DNA from: JAEZBP01 sp963832725
Lineage (GTDB): Bacteria; Myxococcota_A; Polyangia; Polyangiales; Sandaracinaceae
Length of the DNA: 64,000 bases
Direction: 5' to 3'
Assembly (NCBI GenBank): GCA_963832725.1
Contig: CAWHVG010000003.1
Location: 2,285,022-2,349,021, forward strand
Shown: positions 41,351 through 52,680 of the stretch, piece by piece
Layout of the letters: the number at the start of each line of letters is the position of its first letter
Numbering within the stretch: the first letter of the stretch is position 1
Translations under genes and position numbers: made by a program
Notes under the pieces: generated by a model
What the model was told of the DNA's origin: nothing
Seen by the model: only the letters and a program-made list of their open reading frames with translations
Databases searched by the model: none

Positions 41351-42925
41351 TCAGCCCGCGTCCCGGACCAAGCGATCGCGGAGCTGCACCAGACGGAGCT
41401 GCGCGACCGGCTGACCCTCCAGGCTCTCGATCCGAGCCTGGATCGCAGGGACCGCCTCCAGCCCGTAGATGCGCTGGATGGCCTCGCCCGCGCGCTCGCT
41501 GACCGACTCGTGAGTCACGGCGTCGACGAGGTTGGTGAGCATGCGACGGTCGCCGCGCACGCTCGGATCGATCAGCGCCGCGTGCTCGTAGCGCCGGATC
41601 CCCTCGGTCAGCCAGCCCTTCGCGAAGAAGAGGTGCCCCATCAACAGGCGCGGTCGCGCATCGCCTTCCATCTCCCGCGCGAGCACGTAGAGCGGCCGGA
41701 TCTCCGCGCGATCCTCGAAGACGTGCCCCTCCTCGACCATGCGCAGGAAGGGCCCGAGGGGCTCGGGGGGCGGATCGGCCCAGGGATCGCGGGCGTCGCT
41801 CCCGAGCGTGCCGTGGGTGCGGCGTGGGTTGGCGCGCGCGGGCTCCCGCGCCGGCGGCCACGCCGACCAGATGCCGAGCGCCAGCGCCAGCGCCGCCACG
41901 ACGCCGGTCGGGACCATCCAGCGTTTGGGCTTCGGCGGCTTCTTCACGGGCCGTCCGTCGAACTGCGTCGGCGCCTCGCTCAGGTCCTCCTCCGAGACCA
42001 CCCAGGCGACCGGCGGCCCCACCTGGTCGAACGCGGCGAGCATGTCGCGGGCGTCCCGGTAGCGATCGGCCGGCTCTTTCGCCATCGCGACGTCGAGGAG
42101 CGCGTGGAGCGCCGGGCTGACCCGGAGCTCGGGTCGCACCGAGGCGAGGCGCGGCACCGGCGCCGTGAGGTGCGCGCGCAAGAGCTCCGCCCTCGTCTCG
42201 CCGAGGAAAGGCCGGCGACCCGCCAGGAGCTCGAAGATCAGAACCGCCGCGGAGTACACGTCGGAGCGCTCGTCGACCGGCGAGCCCGAGGCCTGCTCCG
42301 GAGACATGTACGCCGGCGTACCGAACACCACACCGCGCTTGGTCAGCGTCGGCTCGTCGTCCTCCGTCTCGTTCTGCACCACCCGCGCGAGCCCGAAGTC
42401 GAGCAGCTTCACGTGGTCGGTGCCGTCGGGCATGCGGGTCAGGAAGACGTTCGCCGGCTTGAGATCGCGGTGTGCGATCCCCTTCTGATGCGCGAACGCG
42501 AGCCCGACCAGGATCTGTCGCGCCAAGCTGAGCGCCCGCTCCGGCTCCATCGGATCGGCGCGCACCAGCTCCTCGAGCGTCCGCCCCTCGAGCATCTCCA
42601 TGACCAGGAAAGGCCGGTTGCCGTCGATGCCGTAGTCGGAGATCGACACCACGTGCGGGTGAGTCAGCGCGCTGAGCACGCGCGCCTCGCGCTCGAAGCG
42701 CGCGCGCAGCTCCCCGAGCGAGAGAAGATCGTCGTGCAGGACCTTCACCGCCACCGGCCGCTCGAGCGGAAGCTGCACGGCGCGATAGACGATGCCGATG
42801 CCGCCCGTGCCGAGCTTGCCTTCGATGCGATAGCGCTCCGCGAGAACGTCACCGGGCCCGAGCTCCTCCGTGGAGCCGGCATCGCCCGAGGGCGCGCTCT
42901 CGTCGTCGAGCTCGCTGGTTCCCAT
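41351..42925 (-). CDS. Hanks-type Ser/Thr protein kinase
   Basis: The 524-residue protein has a kinase domain from about residue 32 to 290: Gly-loop GTGGIG at 39-44, VAVK with Lys 61, HRDLKPANV with Asp 154, DFG Asp 177, and GTPAYMSPEQ in the activation segment. A proline/lysine juxtamembrane stretch, one membrane helix (about 346-366) and an extracytoplasmic helical domain with TPR-like repeats follow. This is the usual bacterial receptor-kinase layout. The gene stands alone on the minus strand; PP2C genes elsewhere in the window could reverse its action. Confidence 0.95.
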   Translation of the reverse strand: MGTSELDDESAPSGDAGSTEELGPGDVLAERYRIEGKLGTGGIGIVYRAVQLPLERPVAVKVLHDDLLSLGELRARFEREARVLSALTHPHVVSISDYGIDGNRPFLVMEMLEGRTLEELVRADPMEPERALSLARQILVGLAFAHQKGIAHRDLKPANVFLTRMPDGTDHVKLLDFGLARVVQNETEDDEPTLTKRGVVFGTPAYMSPEQASGSPVDERSDVYSAAVLIFELLAGRRPFLGETRAELLRAHLTAPVPRLASVRPELRVSPALHALLDVAMAKEPADRYRDARDMLAAFDQVGPPVAWVVSEEDLSEAPTQFDGRPVKKPPKPKRWMVPTGVVAALALALGIWSAWPPAREPARANPRRTHGTLGSDARDPWADPPPEPLGPFLRMVEEGHVFEDRAEIRPLYVLAREMEGDARPRLLMGHLFFAKGWLTEGIRRYEHAALIDPSVRGDRRMLTNLVDAVTHESVSERAGEAIQRIYGLEAVPAIQARIESLEGQPVAQLRLVQLRDRLVRDAG

Positions 42926-43090
42926 TCTACCGGAAAGTTCCGCGAAGGCTCCGGAGCATAGCGGACGCTCCCCGGACGTACACGTCCAGCGGCGCGGCGA
43001 CTGAAAACGAGCGGCGTCGCGGGCTCATTCCCGGCGCGGCAGGGCGCCCCGCGCCTCCTGGACGAGCACGTCGAAAAGCGGGCCGGCTCT

Positions 43091-43558
43091 CTACTCGCAG
43101 GTGATGCTGCTCGTGTCCGCCTCGGCCATCCCGGGCTGGGTGCCGTCGGTGTAGCGGAACACGAGATGCGCCTGCGCGCCGCAGAGACGGCGCGGATCCA
43201 TGGCCACGCCCGGGCGACTCGCACCGGTGAAGGTGTTCGTCACGCTCTGCCCGGGGCTCAGCCGCGGGACATAGCCCGCCGGACGATCGGGCGGGATGGT
43301 GACCACGAGCGCGCCGTCGACGAAGACGTCGATCCCCGATGGCGTGAAGTCGTGGGACGCCTGCGCGTGCGCGCCGACCCGGTAGGTGACGTCCATCGTG
43401 ACCGAGACCACGTCGCCGGAGCCGGAGGGATCCGCACTCACGTCGACGCTCGAGCTACCGATGGTGGCGTCCAGACCGAGCTGCGTGTCGAGCGCGCAGG
43501 CCGAGAGCGAGAGCACCAAGCCCGCGAAGAGGAGCGCGGCCGGGAGCGCGCGCCTCAC
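43091..43558 (-). CDS. Small lipoprotein
   Basis: The GTG at 43558 overlaps the stop of the upstream gene (GTGA). The 155-residue product has a signal peptide with LSAC (Cys 21), then a beta-sandwich-like domain with SGIDVFVDGALVVTIPP and VFRYTDG and two further Cys. No known family was recognised. Coupled translation with the DUF1232-like gene suggests a common function. Confidence 0.65.
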   Translation of the reverse strand: MRRALPAALLFAGLVLSLSACALDTQLGLDATIGSSSVDVSADPSGSGDVVSVTMDVTYRVGAHAQASHDFTPSGIDVFVDGALVVTIPPDRPAGYVPRLSPGQSVTNTFTGASRPGVAMDPRRLCGAQAHLVFRYTDGTQPGMAEADTSSITCE

Positions 43559-44118
43559 GTGAGGATGCGCGTCTGCAGGGGCCGGACGATCCGATCGATG
43601 TCCTTCACCGCCCGGGCGACCTCGTCCTCGTCGAAGTCGAGCTCGTCGACCAGCGCCTCCTGGACGGCGTCGTAGAGCCAGGTGCCCGCGTCGTCGTCCT
43701 TCGCGCACTGCACCGCGGAGTGACCTTGGTGCGTGAGCTTGGGTAACCCCTCGCATGCCTTCTCGAGCACGCCGAGCAGCTCGCCCAGGTACTCGCGCAC
43801 GGCCCCCATCTGCTCCGACAGCGGCTCGAGCAGCTCCGGCGATTCCTCGCGATGCTTCGCGAAGACCTCCGGCGCCTCGCGCGAGAGCCGCTCGAGCACG
43901 AGCCGCAGCACGATCACGTCGTCGACGTATGCCAGCAGCCCGCGCATGCCGGGGATCGCGTTCTGCCCCGACAGCACGTGCAGCAACGCGCCCGCGACCA
44001 GGACCCGGTGCTCGTCGTCGAGATCCGGATCGTCCGCGATGCGCAGCATGGCCTTCATGTCTTGCGGGAGCGACAGAATCGCTTCCCGCACAACCTCCTC
44101 GAACGCGCTCTGTATCAT
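43555..44118 (-). CDS. DUF1232/YkvA-like protein
   Basis: The 187-residue protein begins with an acidic helical segment and contains VAGALLHVLSGQNAIPGMRGLLAYVDDVIVLRLVLERL. This matches the DUF1232 pattern (hydrophobic, I-P-x-x-G-x-x-x-Y-x-D-D), although the membrane segment is weak. The C-terminal half is helical and acidic with a single Cys. Function unknown. It is cotranscribed with the small lipoprotein gene downstream and lies 61 nt after the stop of the OmpA-type gene. Confidence 0.65.
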   Translation of the reverse strand: MIQSAFEEVVREAILSLPQDMKAMLRIADDPDLDDEHRVLVAGALLHVLSGQNAIPGMRGLLAYVDDVIVLRLVLERLSREAPEVFAKHREESPELLEPLSEQMGAVREYLGELLGVLEKACEGLPKLTHQGHSAVQCAKDDDAGTWLYDAVQEALVDELDFDEDEVARAVKDIDRIVRPLQTRILT

Positions 44119-44179
44119 CGTCCTTCAGCGCCGCCCGCGTTTTGCAGGGGTCTAGAATCGCTCATGGGGTCGGTGACGA

Positions 44180-46300
<2,121 letters not shown>

Positions 46301-46569
46301 CGAGTTCTCTCCCGGCGAATCCGTAGGGGAATTTCGTTGTTGGGGGACGCCCCCGTGCCCCCCGGAATTCGCGTGGGGCCGATTATCGCGCCTGCGACAC
46401 ACCTGTCAACGCATTGCGCAATGGGCAGGCGCGAGCGGCACGCCCCGTCGAAAGCGGCGCGAGGGCGAATCGAGGGGAGCGCGGCGTCAGGTAAGCCCTG
46501 ACGGGCGCGCGCTCGAGGCCCGTCGCCGAGTCGGACCGAGCGCCGGAGAAGGGTCCGGTCGGGCGGGCT

Positions 46570-48354
46570 TCAGCCGCCGCCGTGGCGGGCGATGATTTGC
46601 TGGTAGGCCCGCGCGCGGGGGTTCGACGGGAAGCGCCGCACGTACTCCTGCATGTGCCGGAGCGACTGCTGAGTCTGACCGCGGGCACGGTAGGCCTCGA
46701 TCAGCATCGCCAGCGCGCCCGCGCTGCGGGCGTGGCCCTCGAGGAGGCGGATCACGCAGGCGTTGTCACCGCGGACGGTGCACTGCCGAGCCTCGTCCTC
46801 CGCGTTGGCGCCGCTGCCGCCGCCGCCGCCGCCCGCAGGGCGCGCCGGCGTCGAGCTGCCCCCACGAGGCGTGGTCGTCTGGCCGGACGGCTGCGAGGAG
46901 CCGCTGTTCTGATCGTGCCGTGAGCCGCGATCTCCGCGGCGCGGCCGGTGGCCGTGCGGGGCGGACGCGACGGCGTTGTTGTCACCGTGGGCGCCGCGCT
47001 GCTGGGCCGAACGCTCGAGAGCGGACGCGACCGCGCGCTGCGGTGCGGTGATGCCCTGCATGTTGAGCACGAACTCCGCGATGCGGAGCGCCTCGACCGG
47101 ATCGGACTCCAGGATGGCCTGACCCGCCGTGAGCTGCGCGTTCGCGTAGCCGCGGACTGCCTGGCTGACCTCACTGCGGGAGCGATAGGGGCTCCCCTCG
47201 GCGAGGTTCTCGAAGTCGAAGTACGCCTGCTCGAACTCCCCCGCCCGGAAATGCGTCAGACCGCTCTCGAAGGTCGTCTGCTCCTGCTGCGAGGTCGACG
47301 CGGTGGCGCGGCAGGTGGTCGCGTCGGCGTCGTCCGGCCGCTCGCGGAGCGCGACGTCGGCCTGGGCGATCGCATCGGCCCAGCGCCCCTGCCGGAGCGC
47401 CGTCTGGCAGGCGCCGAGCGCCTGGTCGTAGCCGCCCTCCGCCGTCGCCTCCCCGCCCGGATCCGTGCCGTCCGGCGGTTGGGTCTCGTCCTCGGGGGTG
47501 GGCTGGACGTTCGCGACGGGGTTCTCGTCCTCGTCGCCGCCGCTCGAGAAGGCGACGATGCCTCCTCCGATCACCGCGACCACCAGGATGGCCAGGGCCG
47601 CGATCATCCACGTGCGGTTGCCGCCGGTGCCACCCTCGATCGTGACCGCGTCCATCTGGACCGTGCGGTCGGCGTCGAACGCGTAGTGCTCACCTGCCGC
47701 GACGAAGCGGAAGCGCACCTGGCCCAGCTCGACCACGTCCCCCGCCGACAAGAGCGCGTTCTGAACGTCCTTGCCGTTGACGCGGATGCCGTTGGCGCTC
47801 CCCAGATCGATCAGCCGGAAGCCGCCGTCGGGCTCCTTCTGGACCTCGGCGTGCTCGCGCGAGATGGAGCGGTGGTTGACCCAGATGTCGAGATCCTCGG
47901 CCCGGCCGAGCCGAACGCGCTCACCGGTCAGGGCGAACTCCGCGCCCGGCGCCGGCGGCGTGATCATCACCATCCGCGCGGGTGGGCCCGGAGCGGCCAG
48001 CATCGCCGTGTCCGCGTCGGCGACCGACGGCGAGACCTGCTCGGGCAGCGTCTGCGCGTCCGTCGCGTCCATCTGGAGCGCGAGCTGGTAGTCGCCGATC
48101 TGGATCTGGTCGCCCGAATCGAGGGGCGTCTCCTGGGCGATCCGCTGCCCGTTGATCCGCACCCCGTTGTAGGACTGCAGGTCCTCGATGACGAAGCGGC
48201 CGTCGGCCTTCACGAGACGAGCGTGCCGGCGCGACACGTTCCGCTCGGTCAGCCGAATCGTGTTGCCGTCCTTCCGGCCTATCGTGATTTCGTCACGGAC
48301 GAGAGGAACGACGGTGTTCTTTCCTTCGTCGTCCGAAATGACGAGCTTGTACAT
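46570..48354 (-). CDS. Membrane protein with two FHA domains and TPR-like repeats
   Basis: The 594-residue protein carries two FHA domains: ITIGRKDGNTIRL with SRRHARL and NGVRING (about 22-75), and VRLGRAEDLDI with SREHAEV and NGIRVNG (about 146-200). Both keep the Gly-Arg, Ser and His-Asn residues that bind phosphothreonine. A membrane helix (about 248-270), an acidic linker and TPR-like helices follow, with a His/Arg/Gly-rich, disordered stretch (about 460-530). It is probably an adaptor reading Ser/Thr kinase phosphorylation at the membrane. Confidence 0.92.
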   Translation of the reverse strand: MYKLVISDDEGKNTVVPLVRDEITIGRKDGNTIRLTERNVSRRHARLVKADGRFVIEDLQSYNGVRINGQRIAQETPLDSGDQIQIGDYQLALQMDATDAQTLPEQVSPSVADADTAMLAAPGPPARMVMITPPAPGAEFALTGERVRLGRAEDLDIWVNHRSISREHAEVQKEPDGGFRLIDLGSANGIRVNGKDVQNALLSAGDVVELGQVRFRFVAAGEHYAFDADRTVQMDAVTIEGGTGGNRTWMIAALAILVVAVIGGGIVAFSSGGDEDENPVANVQPTPEDETQPPDGTDPGGEATAEGGYDQALGACQTALRQGRWADAIAQADVALRERPDDADATTCRATASTSQQEQTTFESGLTHFRAGEFEQAYFDFENLAEGSPYRSRSEVSQAVRGYANAQLTAGQAILESDPVEALRIAEFVLNMQGITAPQRAVASALERSAQQRGAHGDNNAVASAPHGHRPRRGDRGSRHDQNSGSSQPSGQTTTPRGGSSTPARPAGGGGGGSGANAEDEARQCTVRGDNACVIRLLEGHARSAGALAMLIEAYRARGQTQQSLRHMQEYVRRFPSNPRARAYQQIIARHGGG

Positions 48355-48509
48355 CCCGCCTCGAGTTGGGAGTTAGCAGGGGCTGCGGCAAGCAAGGATG
48401 GTACCCCGCACCCCCCGACTGTCAATCGTATCGACTCGCCCCCATGGGGGTGGCTTGGGTGGGAACGCGACGGTTCGACGCCGACGCGCCCGCGTGACAA
48501 CTTGTACTG

Positions 48510-50018
48510 GTGCGCGCGCCTTCGCCAGCGACCAGGATCGGGGCCTTGGCTGCGGCGATCGCGCTCGCCGGTTGCGCGCAGCGTCCGCCGCGGGCTCCGG
48601 CTCTCGACAGCGGTCCCCGATCGCTCGACGACGCGGCGATCTCCTTCGGCGTCGACGGAGGCGGCTTCGGCCTGCCGGGCCGACCGGACGGAGGCCCGCA
48701 CCTGCCGGCGGCCGATCGCGAGATCGTGCTGCCGTACGGCGGCGCCCCGGTCGACGACCTACTCGAGGTCGAAGGCCAGGTCGGAACGCTCGATGTTTTC
48801 TTTTCGATCGACACCACGGGGAGCTTCGGAGGGGAGATCGACAACCTTCAAGCCGACCTCTCGCGGCGCATCGTACCCGACCTGAGGGCTCGCGTGGCGG
48901 ACGTTGCGTTCGGAGTGAGCCGATTCGAGGATTTTCCCTCCCCGCCCTTCGGCGCGCCGGGCGATCTCCCCTTCGTTCTCGGCGCCCCCATCACGACCGA
49001 TCAGGCCCGCGTGGGGAGCGCCGTGGCCGCCCTCGACCAGCCCCTCGGCAACGGCGGCGACATCCCGGAGGCGGGGGCCGAGGCGCTCTATCAGATCGCT
49101 ACGGGCGACGGATACCCCGATCTCATCGCGCCCTACTCCGGCGTCGCAGCCCGCGGCGGCGGCACGCTGGGGGGCGTCGGCTTCCGGCAGGACGCGCTGA
49201 AAGTCGTGGTCCACGTGACCGACGCGCCCACCCACGAGCCGGCCGACTACGCGAGCTCGTTCCCGGGCACACACTCCCTCACCGACGCGATCGGCGCCCT
49301 CGGCGGGCTCGGCGTGCGCGCGCTCGGGATCAGCAGCGGCGCCCCGGCGCGCTCCTACCTCGAGGAGCTCGCCGTGGGAACCGGCGCGGTCGTCGACGCG
49401 ACCGACGGCTCCTGTCCGACGGGTGTGGACGGAACGGCGCGAGCCGCGCGGGACGGGCGCTGCCCGCTCGTCTTCGACGTGCGCTCGGACGGGACGGGGC
49501 TCGCCAACGCGATCACCGACGCCATCGCCAACCTCTTGTCGACGGTGCGCTACGCCGAGGTCTGGGGCGAAAGCGACGACGAGCTCGGGTTCGTACAGGC
49601 GATCGAAGCGGTGTCCGCCGACGCCCCCGACGGGATCACCCCGCCGACGACGAGCGACCGGCGGCCCCCCGGCGACGGCATCGAGGACACCTTCCTCTCC
49701 GTCGGACCGGGCACGCGGCTGCACTTCCGCGCCATCCTGCAGAACGACTCCATCCCGCCCGAGAGCTACGACCAGGTCTTCAACCTGACGATCCGCGTGG
49801 TGGGAGACGGGATCACCTTGCTGACGCGCCGCATCCGCGTGACCGTGCCGCGAGGGCGACTGGACGCCGGCCCGATCGATCTCGACGCAGGGATCACCAA
49901 CGACGCCGGCGGACCGGCCGACGCGGGCACGCTCGACGCAGGCACACCGGACGCAGGCACACCGGACGCAGGCACACCGGACGCGAGCGCGGCGGACGCA
50001 GGCCGCGACGGGGGCTGA
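48510..50018 (+). CDS. VWA-domain lipoprotein
   Basis: The GTG at 48510 starts a 502-residue protein with lipobox LAGC (Cys 22). The von Willebrand A domain spans about 92-330 with the metal-site motif DTTGS (101-105) and a later VVHVTDAPTHE. Such domains bind ligands through a metal ion. The C-terminal 50 residues are Asp/Ala/Gly/Thr/Pro repeats, including three copies of GTPDA encoded by a 15-nt repeat around 49935-49985. It is predicted to be on the cell surface. Confidence 0.85.
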   Translation: MRAPSPATRIGALAAAIALAGCAQRPPRAPALDSGPRSLDDAAISFGVDGGGFGLPGRPDGGPHLPAADREIVLPYGGAPVDDLLEVEGQVGTLDVFFSIDTTGSFGGEIDNLQADLSRRIVPDLRARVADVAFGVSRFEDFPSPPFGAPGDLPFVLGAPITTDQARVGSAVAALDQPLGNGGDIPEAGAEALYQIATGDGYPDLIAPYSGVAARGGGTLGGVGFRQDALKVVVHVTDAPTHEPADYASSFPGTHSLTDAIGALGGLGVRALGISSGAPARSYLEELAVGTGAVVDATDGSCPTGVDGTARAARDGRCPLVFDVRSDGTGLANAITDAIANLLSTVRYAEVWGESDDELGFVQAIEAVSADAPDGITPPTTSDRRPPGDGIEDTFLSVGPGTRLHFRAILQNDSIPPESYDQVFNLTIRVVGDGITLLTRRIRVTVPRGRLDAGPIDLDAGITNDAGGPADAGTLDAGTPDAGTPDAGTPDASAADAGRDGG

Positions 50019-50105
50019 CCCGCCACCCTCCTCTCGAGCGCCGCCCCGCCTGCCCGGACGAGCTCCATCCGCGGCGAGGCAGATGGATTGGCGAGGCCGC
50101 CGAGG

Positions 50106-50311
50106 CTCAGCGCGAGCGCTGCCCCGCCCGCTCGGAGCGCGCGAGGAGGGCCAGCGAGCAAAGGGACGCAGCCCGATCGCGGAGCCCCGCGGCTCAGCGC
50201 GAGCGCTGCCCCGCCCGCTCGGAGCGGGCGAGGAGGACCCGATCGCGGAGCCCCGCGACTCAGCGCGAGAGCTGTCCCGCCTGCTTGGAGCGGGCGAGGA
50301 GGGCCAGCGAG
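50106..50311. repeat. Triplicated 3' end of the AGCS-type gene
   Basis: Three copies of a 45-53-nt segment begin at 50106, 50193 and 50259, each starting CTCAGCGCGAG and ending around GCGAGGAGGRCC. The copy at 50259 is the real 3' end of the transporter gene (stop at 50260). The other two lie downstream and share the spacer CCGATCGCGGAGCCCCGCG (50173-50191, 50239-50257) with it. They seem to arise by tandem duplication of the gene end. Confidence 0.75.
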
Positions 50312-51885
50312 CTGATGATCGAGAGGAGCGCCGCCACGACCAGCCCGATCGTCCCGAAGCCGGGCACCACACCGAGCGCCGCCAGGGCCACGCCCAGCGC
50401 GGGGAGGATGGCGCCGTAGCGCGCGATCTTCTCGGGCACCGCGACCCGCAGCGTGCGGGCCACGCCGATCCCCCAGGCGGCAGCGCCGATCACCGCCAGC
50501 AGGAGCAAGGCGGCCAGCGCCACCCGAGCGACGATCGATCCACCGCCGCGCGTCATGCTCTGCGCCAAGAGGAGCCCGCCGCGGGGCAGCATCTCACCGT
50601 GGACCTCGATGTCGGCCAGATCCGAGATCGGCTGCGCCTCGAGCGAGCGATCGCTCTTGCGCTGCAGCTCGAGCGCGCGACCGCCGTCGAAGCGCAGGAG
50701 GATGTCGGCCGGCTCTCCCCGGTCGGTGAAGCGGGGCGTGCGGATCATGCCGCGCTCGGTCGCCAGCGCGGTCTGCACGACCCCCGTCGAGCCGTCGTTC
50801 ACGCGGAGCAGTCCCCGGAAGATCCGATCCTCCTCGTGACGCTGGCTAACCGTATCGAAAGCGACACGGTAGGCAGTAACCTCGGTGATCGTTCGCGAGT
50901 CCTCCGCCGGGCGGGCGAAGGCACCGGTGGCTACCAGCGAGAGTCCGAGCAACGTGGTCAAGAGACCGAAGGCCATCGGCCCCAGCAGCGCGACGGCGGC
51001 CTGCCGCTTGGTGGTGGTCGAGCGGGCCTCGGCGTGCAGCGCGCCCTCCATCCCGCCGGTGCCCGCCAGCGGCGGCAGGAGGTGCAGCATCGCCGCGAAC
51101 GCGATCTCACCGACCGTAGCGCCGCTGAACGCGCGGAGGCTGGGCGCGTCGTAGACCGCGTCCATGACCGCCCGGCCCACGCCTCCGAACGCGCGGCCCG
51201 GCTCGGAGAAGATCGCGACGAGGGCGGCGCCGAAGATGGCGATGAGCGAGACGGCGCCGATCCAGCCGAGGATCGAGCCGACCCGCTTGGTGGGCAGGAC
51301 GGCCAGCAATCCGCCCACGCCGGCCACCACGAGCCCCAGGGTCATGGCGCTGCCGGGCAGGAGCCGACCGGCCGCGTCGACGACGGCCTCGCCGTGGGTC
51401 CCGCCGAAGAAGGCGAACCCGGCCAGCGGCACCAGCACGACCAGGGCCCAGCCGATCACCTTCATCGGCACGCCCTCCACCGCGAGGACGTGGGCCGCCA
51501 GGCTCCCGGTGCGAGCGCCCGCCTTGCCGGGCGGCGCGGTGCGCGCCAACAGCGCCTCGGCCATCCGGAGCGGCGCGAAGACGATGGCGAAGAGCCAGAC
51601 CCAGGCGATCGCGCCCGCTCCGCCGAGCGACACGGCCGTCGCCGCGCCGACCGCGCCGGCCGCCCCGTACTCGGCGACGGCAGCGAGGGCGGCCGAGGTG
51701 GCCGGATGAAGGCTCCCGGCCGCCTTCGGATCGAAGGCGTAGAGCGCGCGGAACGCCTCGGGCAGCTTCATCACCTGAGGCACTCGCAGGCGCACCGTGA
51801 GCACGATGGCAGTCAGCAGCGCGAGCGGCGCCGCGATCCAGATCCAGAGAGTCTCGAGATCCCGCGTGAGCTCGGTCGGTTCCAT
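50260..51885 (-). CDS. AGCS-like amino-acid:cation symporter
   Basis: The ATG at 51885 gives a 541-residue protein with about ten membrane helices. Features resembling alanine/glycine:cation symporters are GAIAWVWLFAIVFAPLRMAEALLA and GTGGMEGALHAEARSTTTKRQAAVALLGPMAFGLL, which match the family pattern around the second and seventh helices. A soluble insertion (about 370-480) is unusual for the family. The longer upstream frame runs into the 21-bp repeats and was rejected as coding. The promoter should lie between 51886 and about 52010. Confidence 0.7.
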   Translation of the reverse strand: MEPTELTRDLETLWIWIAAPLALLTAIVLTVRLRVPQVMKLPEAFRALYAFDPKAAGSLHPATSAALAAVAEYGAAGAVGAATAVSLGGAGAIAWVWLFAIVFAPLRMAEALLARTAPPGKAGARTGSLAAHVLAVEGVPMKVIGWALVVLVPLAGFAFFGGTHGEAVVDAAGRLLPGSAMTLGLVVAGVGGLLAVLPTKRVGSILGWIGAVSLIAIFGAALVAIFSEPGRAFGGVGRAVMDAVYDAPSLRAFSGATVGEIAFAAMLHLLPPLAGTGGMEGALHAEARSTTTKRQAAVALLGPMAFGLLTTLLGLSLVATGAFARPAEDSRTITEVTAYRVAFDTVSQRHEEDRIFRGLLRVNDGSTGVVQTALATERGMIRTPRFTDRGEPADILLRFDGGRALELQRKSDRSLEAQPISDLADIEVHGEMLPRGGLLLAQSMTRGGGSIVARVALAALLLLAVIGAAAWGIGVARTLRVAVPEKIARYGAILPALGVALAALGVVPGFGTIGLVVAALLSIISSLALLARSKQAGQLSR

Positions 51886-52027
51886 GCGAGCGCGAGTTGT
51901 AGTCGCTCCCTGGACTCGGGTCCACGAAGGGTGGCCGCGCAACACCCGAAACGCCCTGCACGGATCCAGCGCCGGCCCCAGGATCCAACCCAAGTGCCTG
52001 AAATCATTGAAGACGGCGCTTTGTAAA

Positions 52028-52090
52028 ATGCTCCCGGCGGATTGTAAGATGCCCACGGCCGATTGCGAAATGCCCACGGCCGATGTGCAG
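52028..52090. repeat. 21-bp tandem repeat, short array (3 units)
   Basis: Units begin at 52028, 52049 and 52070. The first is diverged (ATGCTCCCGGCGGATTGTAAG); the next two share ATGCCCACGGCCGATTG with the main array. The array is separated from it by 87 nt carrying two copies of AGCTCGGCGGAGCTTCGCGG. Confidence 0.85.
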
Positions 52091-52177
52091 AAGCTCGGCG
52101 GAGCTTCGCGGAAGGGCTCCGGACGAGTGCAGGAAGGGCGCCGGCCGATTTCCAAGAGCTCGGCGGAGCTTCGCGGA

Positions 52178-52341
52178 ATGCCCACGGCCGATTGCGGAAT
52201 GCCCACGGCCGATTGCGGAATGCCCACGGCCGATTGCGGAATGCCCACGGCCGATTGCGGAATGCCCACGGCCGATTGCGGGATGCCCACGGCCGATTGC
52301 GGGATGCCCACGGCCGATTGCGGGATGCCCACGGCCGATTA
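52178..52341. repeat. 21-bp tandem repeat, main array (8 units)
   Basis: Units of ATGCCCACGGCCGATTGCGG plus one base begin every 21 nt at 52178, 52199, 52220, 52241, 52262, 52283, 52304 and 52325. The last is partial. The first five end GGA and the later ones GGG, so the array grew by duplication of blocks. No spacers exist, so it is not CRISPR. Confidence 0.95.
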
Positions 52342-52680
52342 CCGGCCTCGAGCGAAGCCTCGGTGTGGGCGCGTGTCGAGGTGCGGCGCCACCGCTTGCG
52401 GGAGCCGCTCGAACCAATCCCGACCTCCCGTGGCACCGAGCGTCCCTCACCCGGCTCGGTACGGCGCGTCACGCGAGCGTGAACCGTGCTCGCGCGAATC
52501 CGAGCAACACGTATCAAAATGACACCCGCGGACTGATCTGCGAGTGGTCGACGAGGCGCCGAGCGGGTGGTAGCTTCCGCCGCCGCGCGAGCGCCCAGTG
52601 GTCGGGGCTCGGGCCCGCCGCGCCCCCGGAGGCCGCCTGCGTGGCCCGGCGCGGTCGCGCGAGGAGAAGGAAAGAGCAGC

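Larger units (their letters stand above)
51886..52680. other. Gene-free interval with 21-bp tandem repeats
   Basis: These 795 nt contain no gene I can support. The repeat arrays lie at 52028-52090 and 52178-52341. Open frames in several directions here come from the absence of stop codons in the 21-nt unit. The 340 nt after the arrays up to the mtnP start hold no recognised element; the promoter of mtnP is expected there. Confidence 0.7.

Noticed and set aside
44119..44179. Possible -35/-10 promoter (TTGATC and TCTAGA) before the DUF1232-like gene
   Set aside because: Spacing is about 21 nt, too long for a standard promoter.
52028..52341. Possible CRISPR array
   Set aside because: The units are contiguous with no unique spacers, and no cas genes are in the window.
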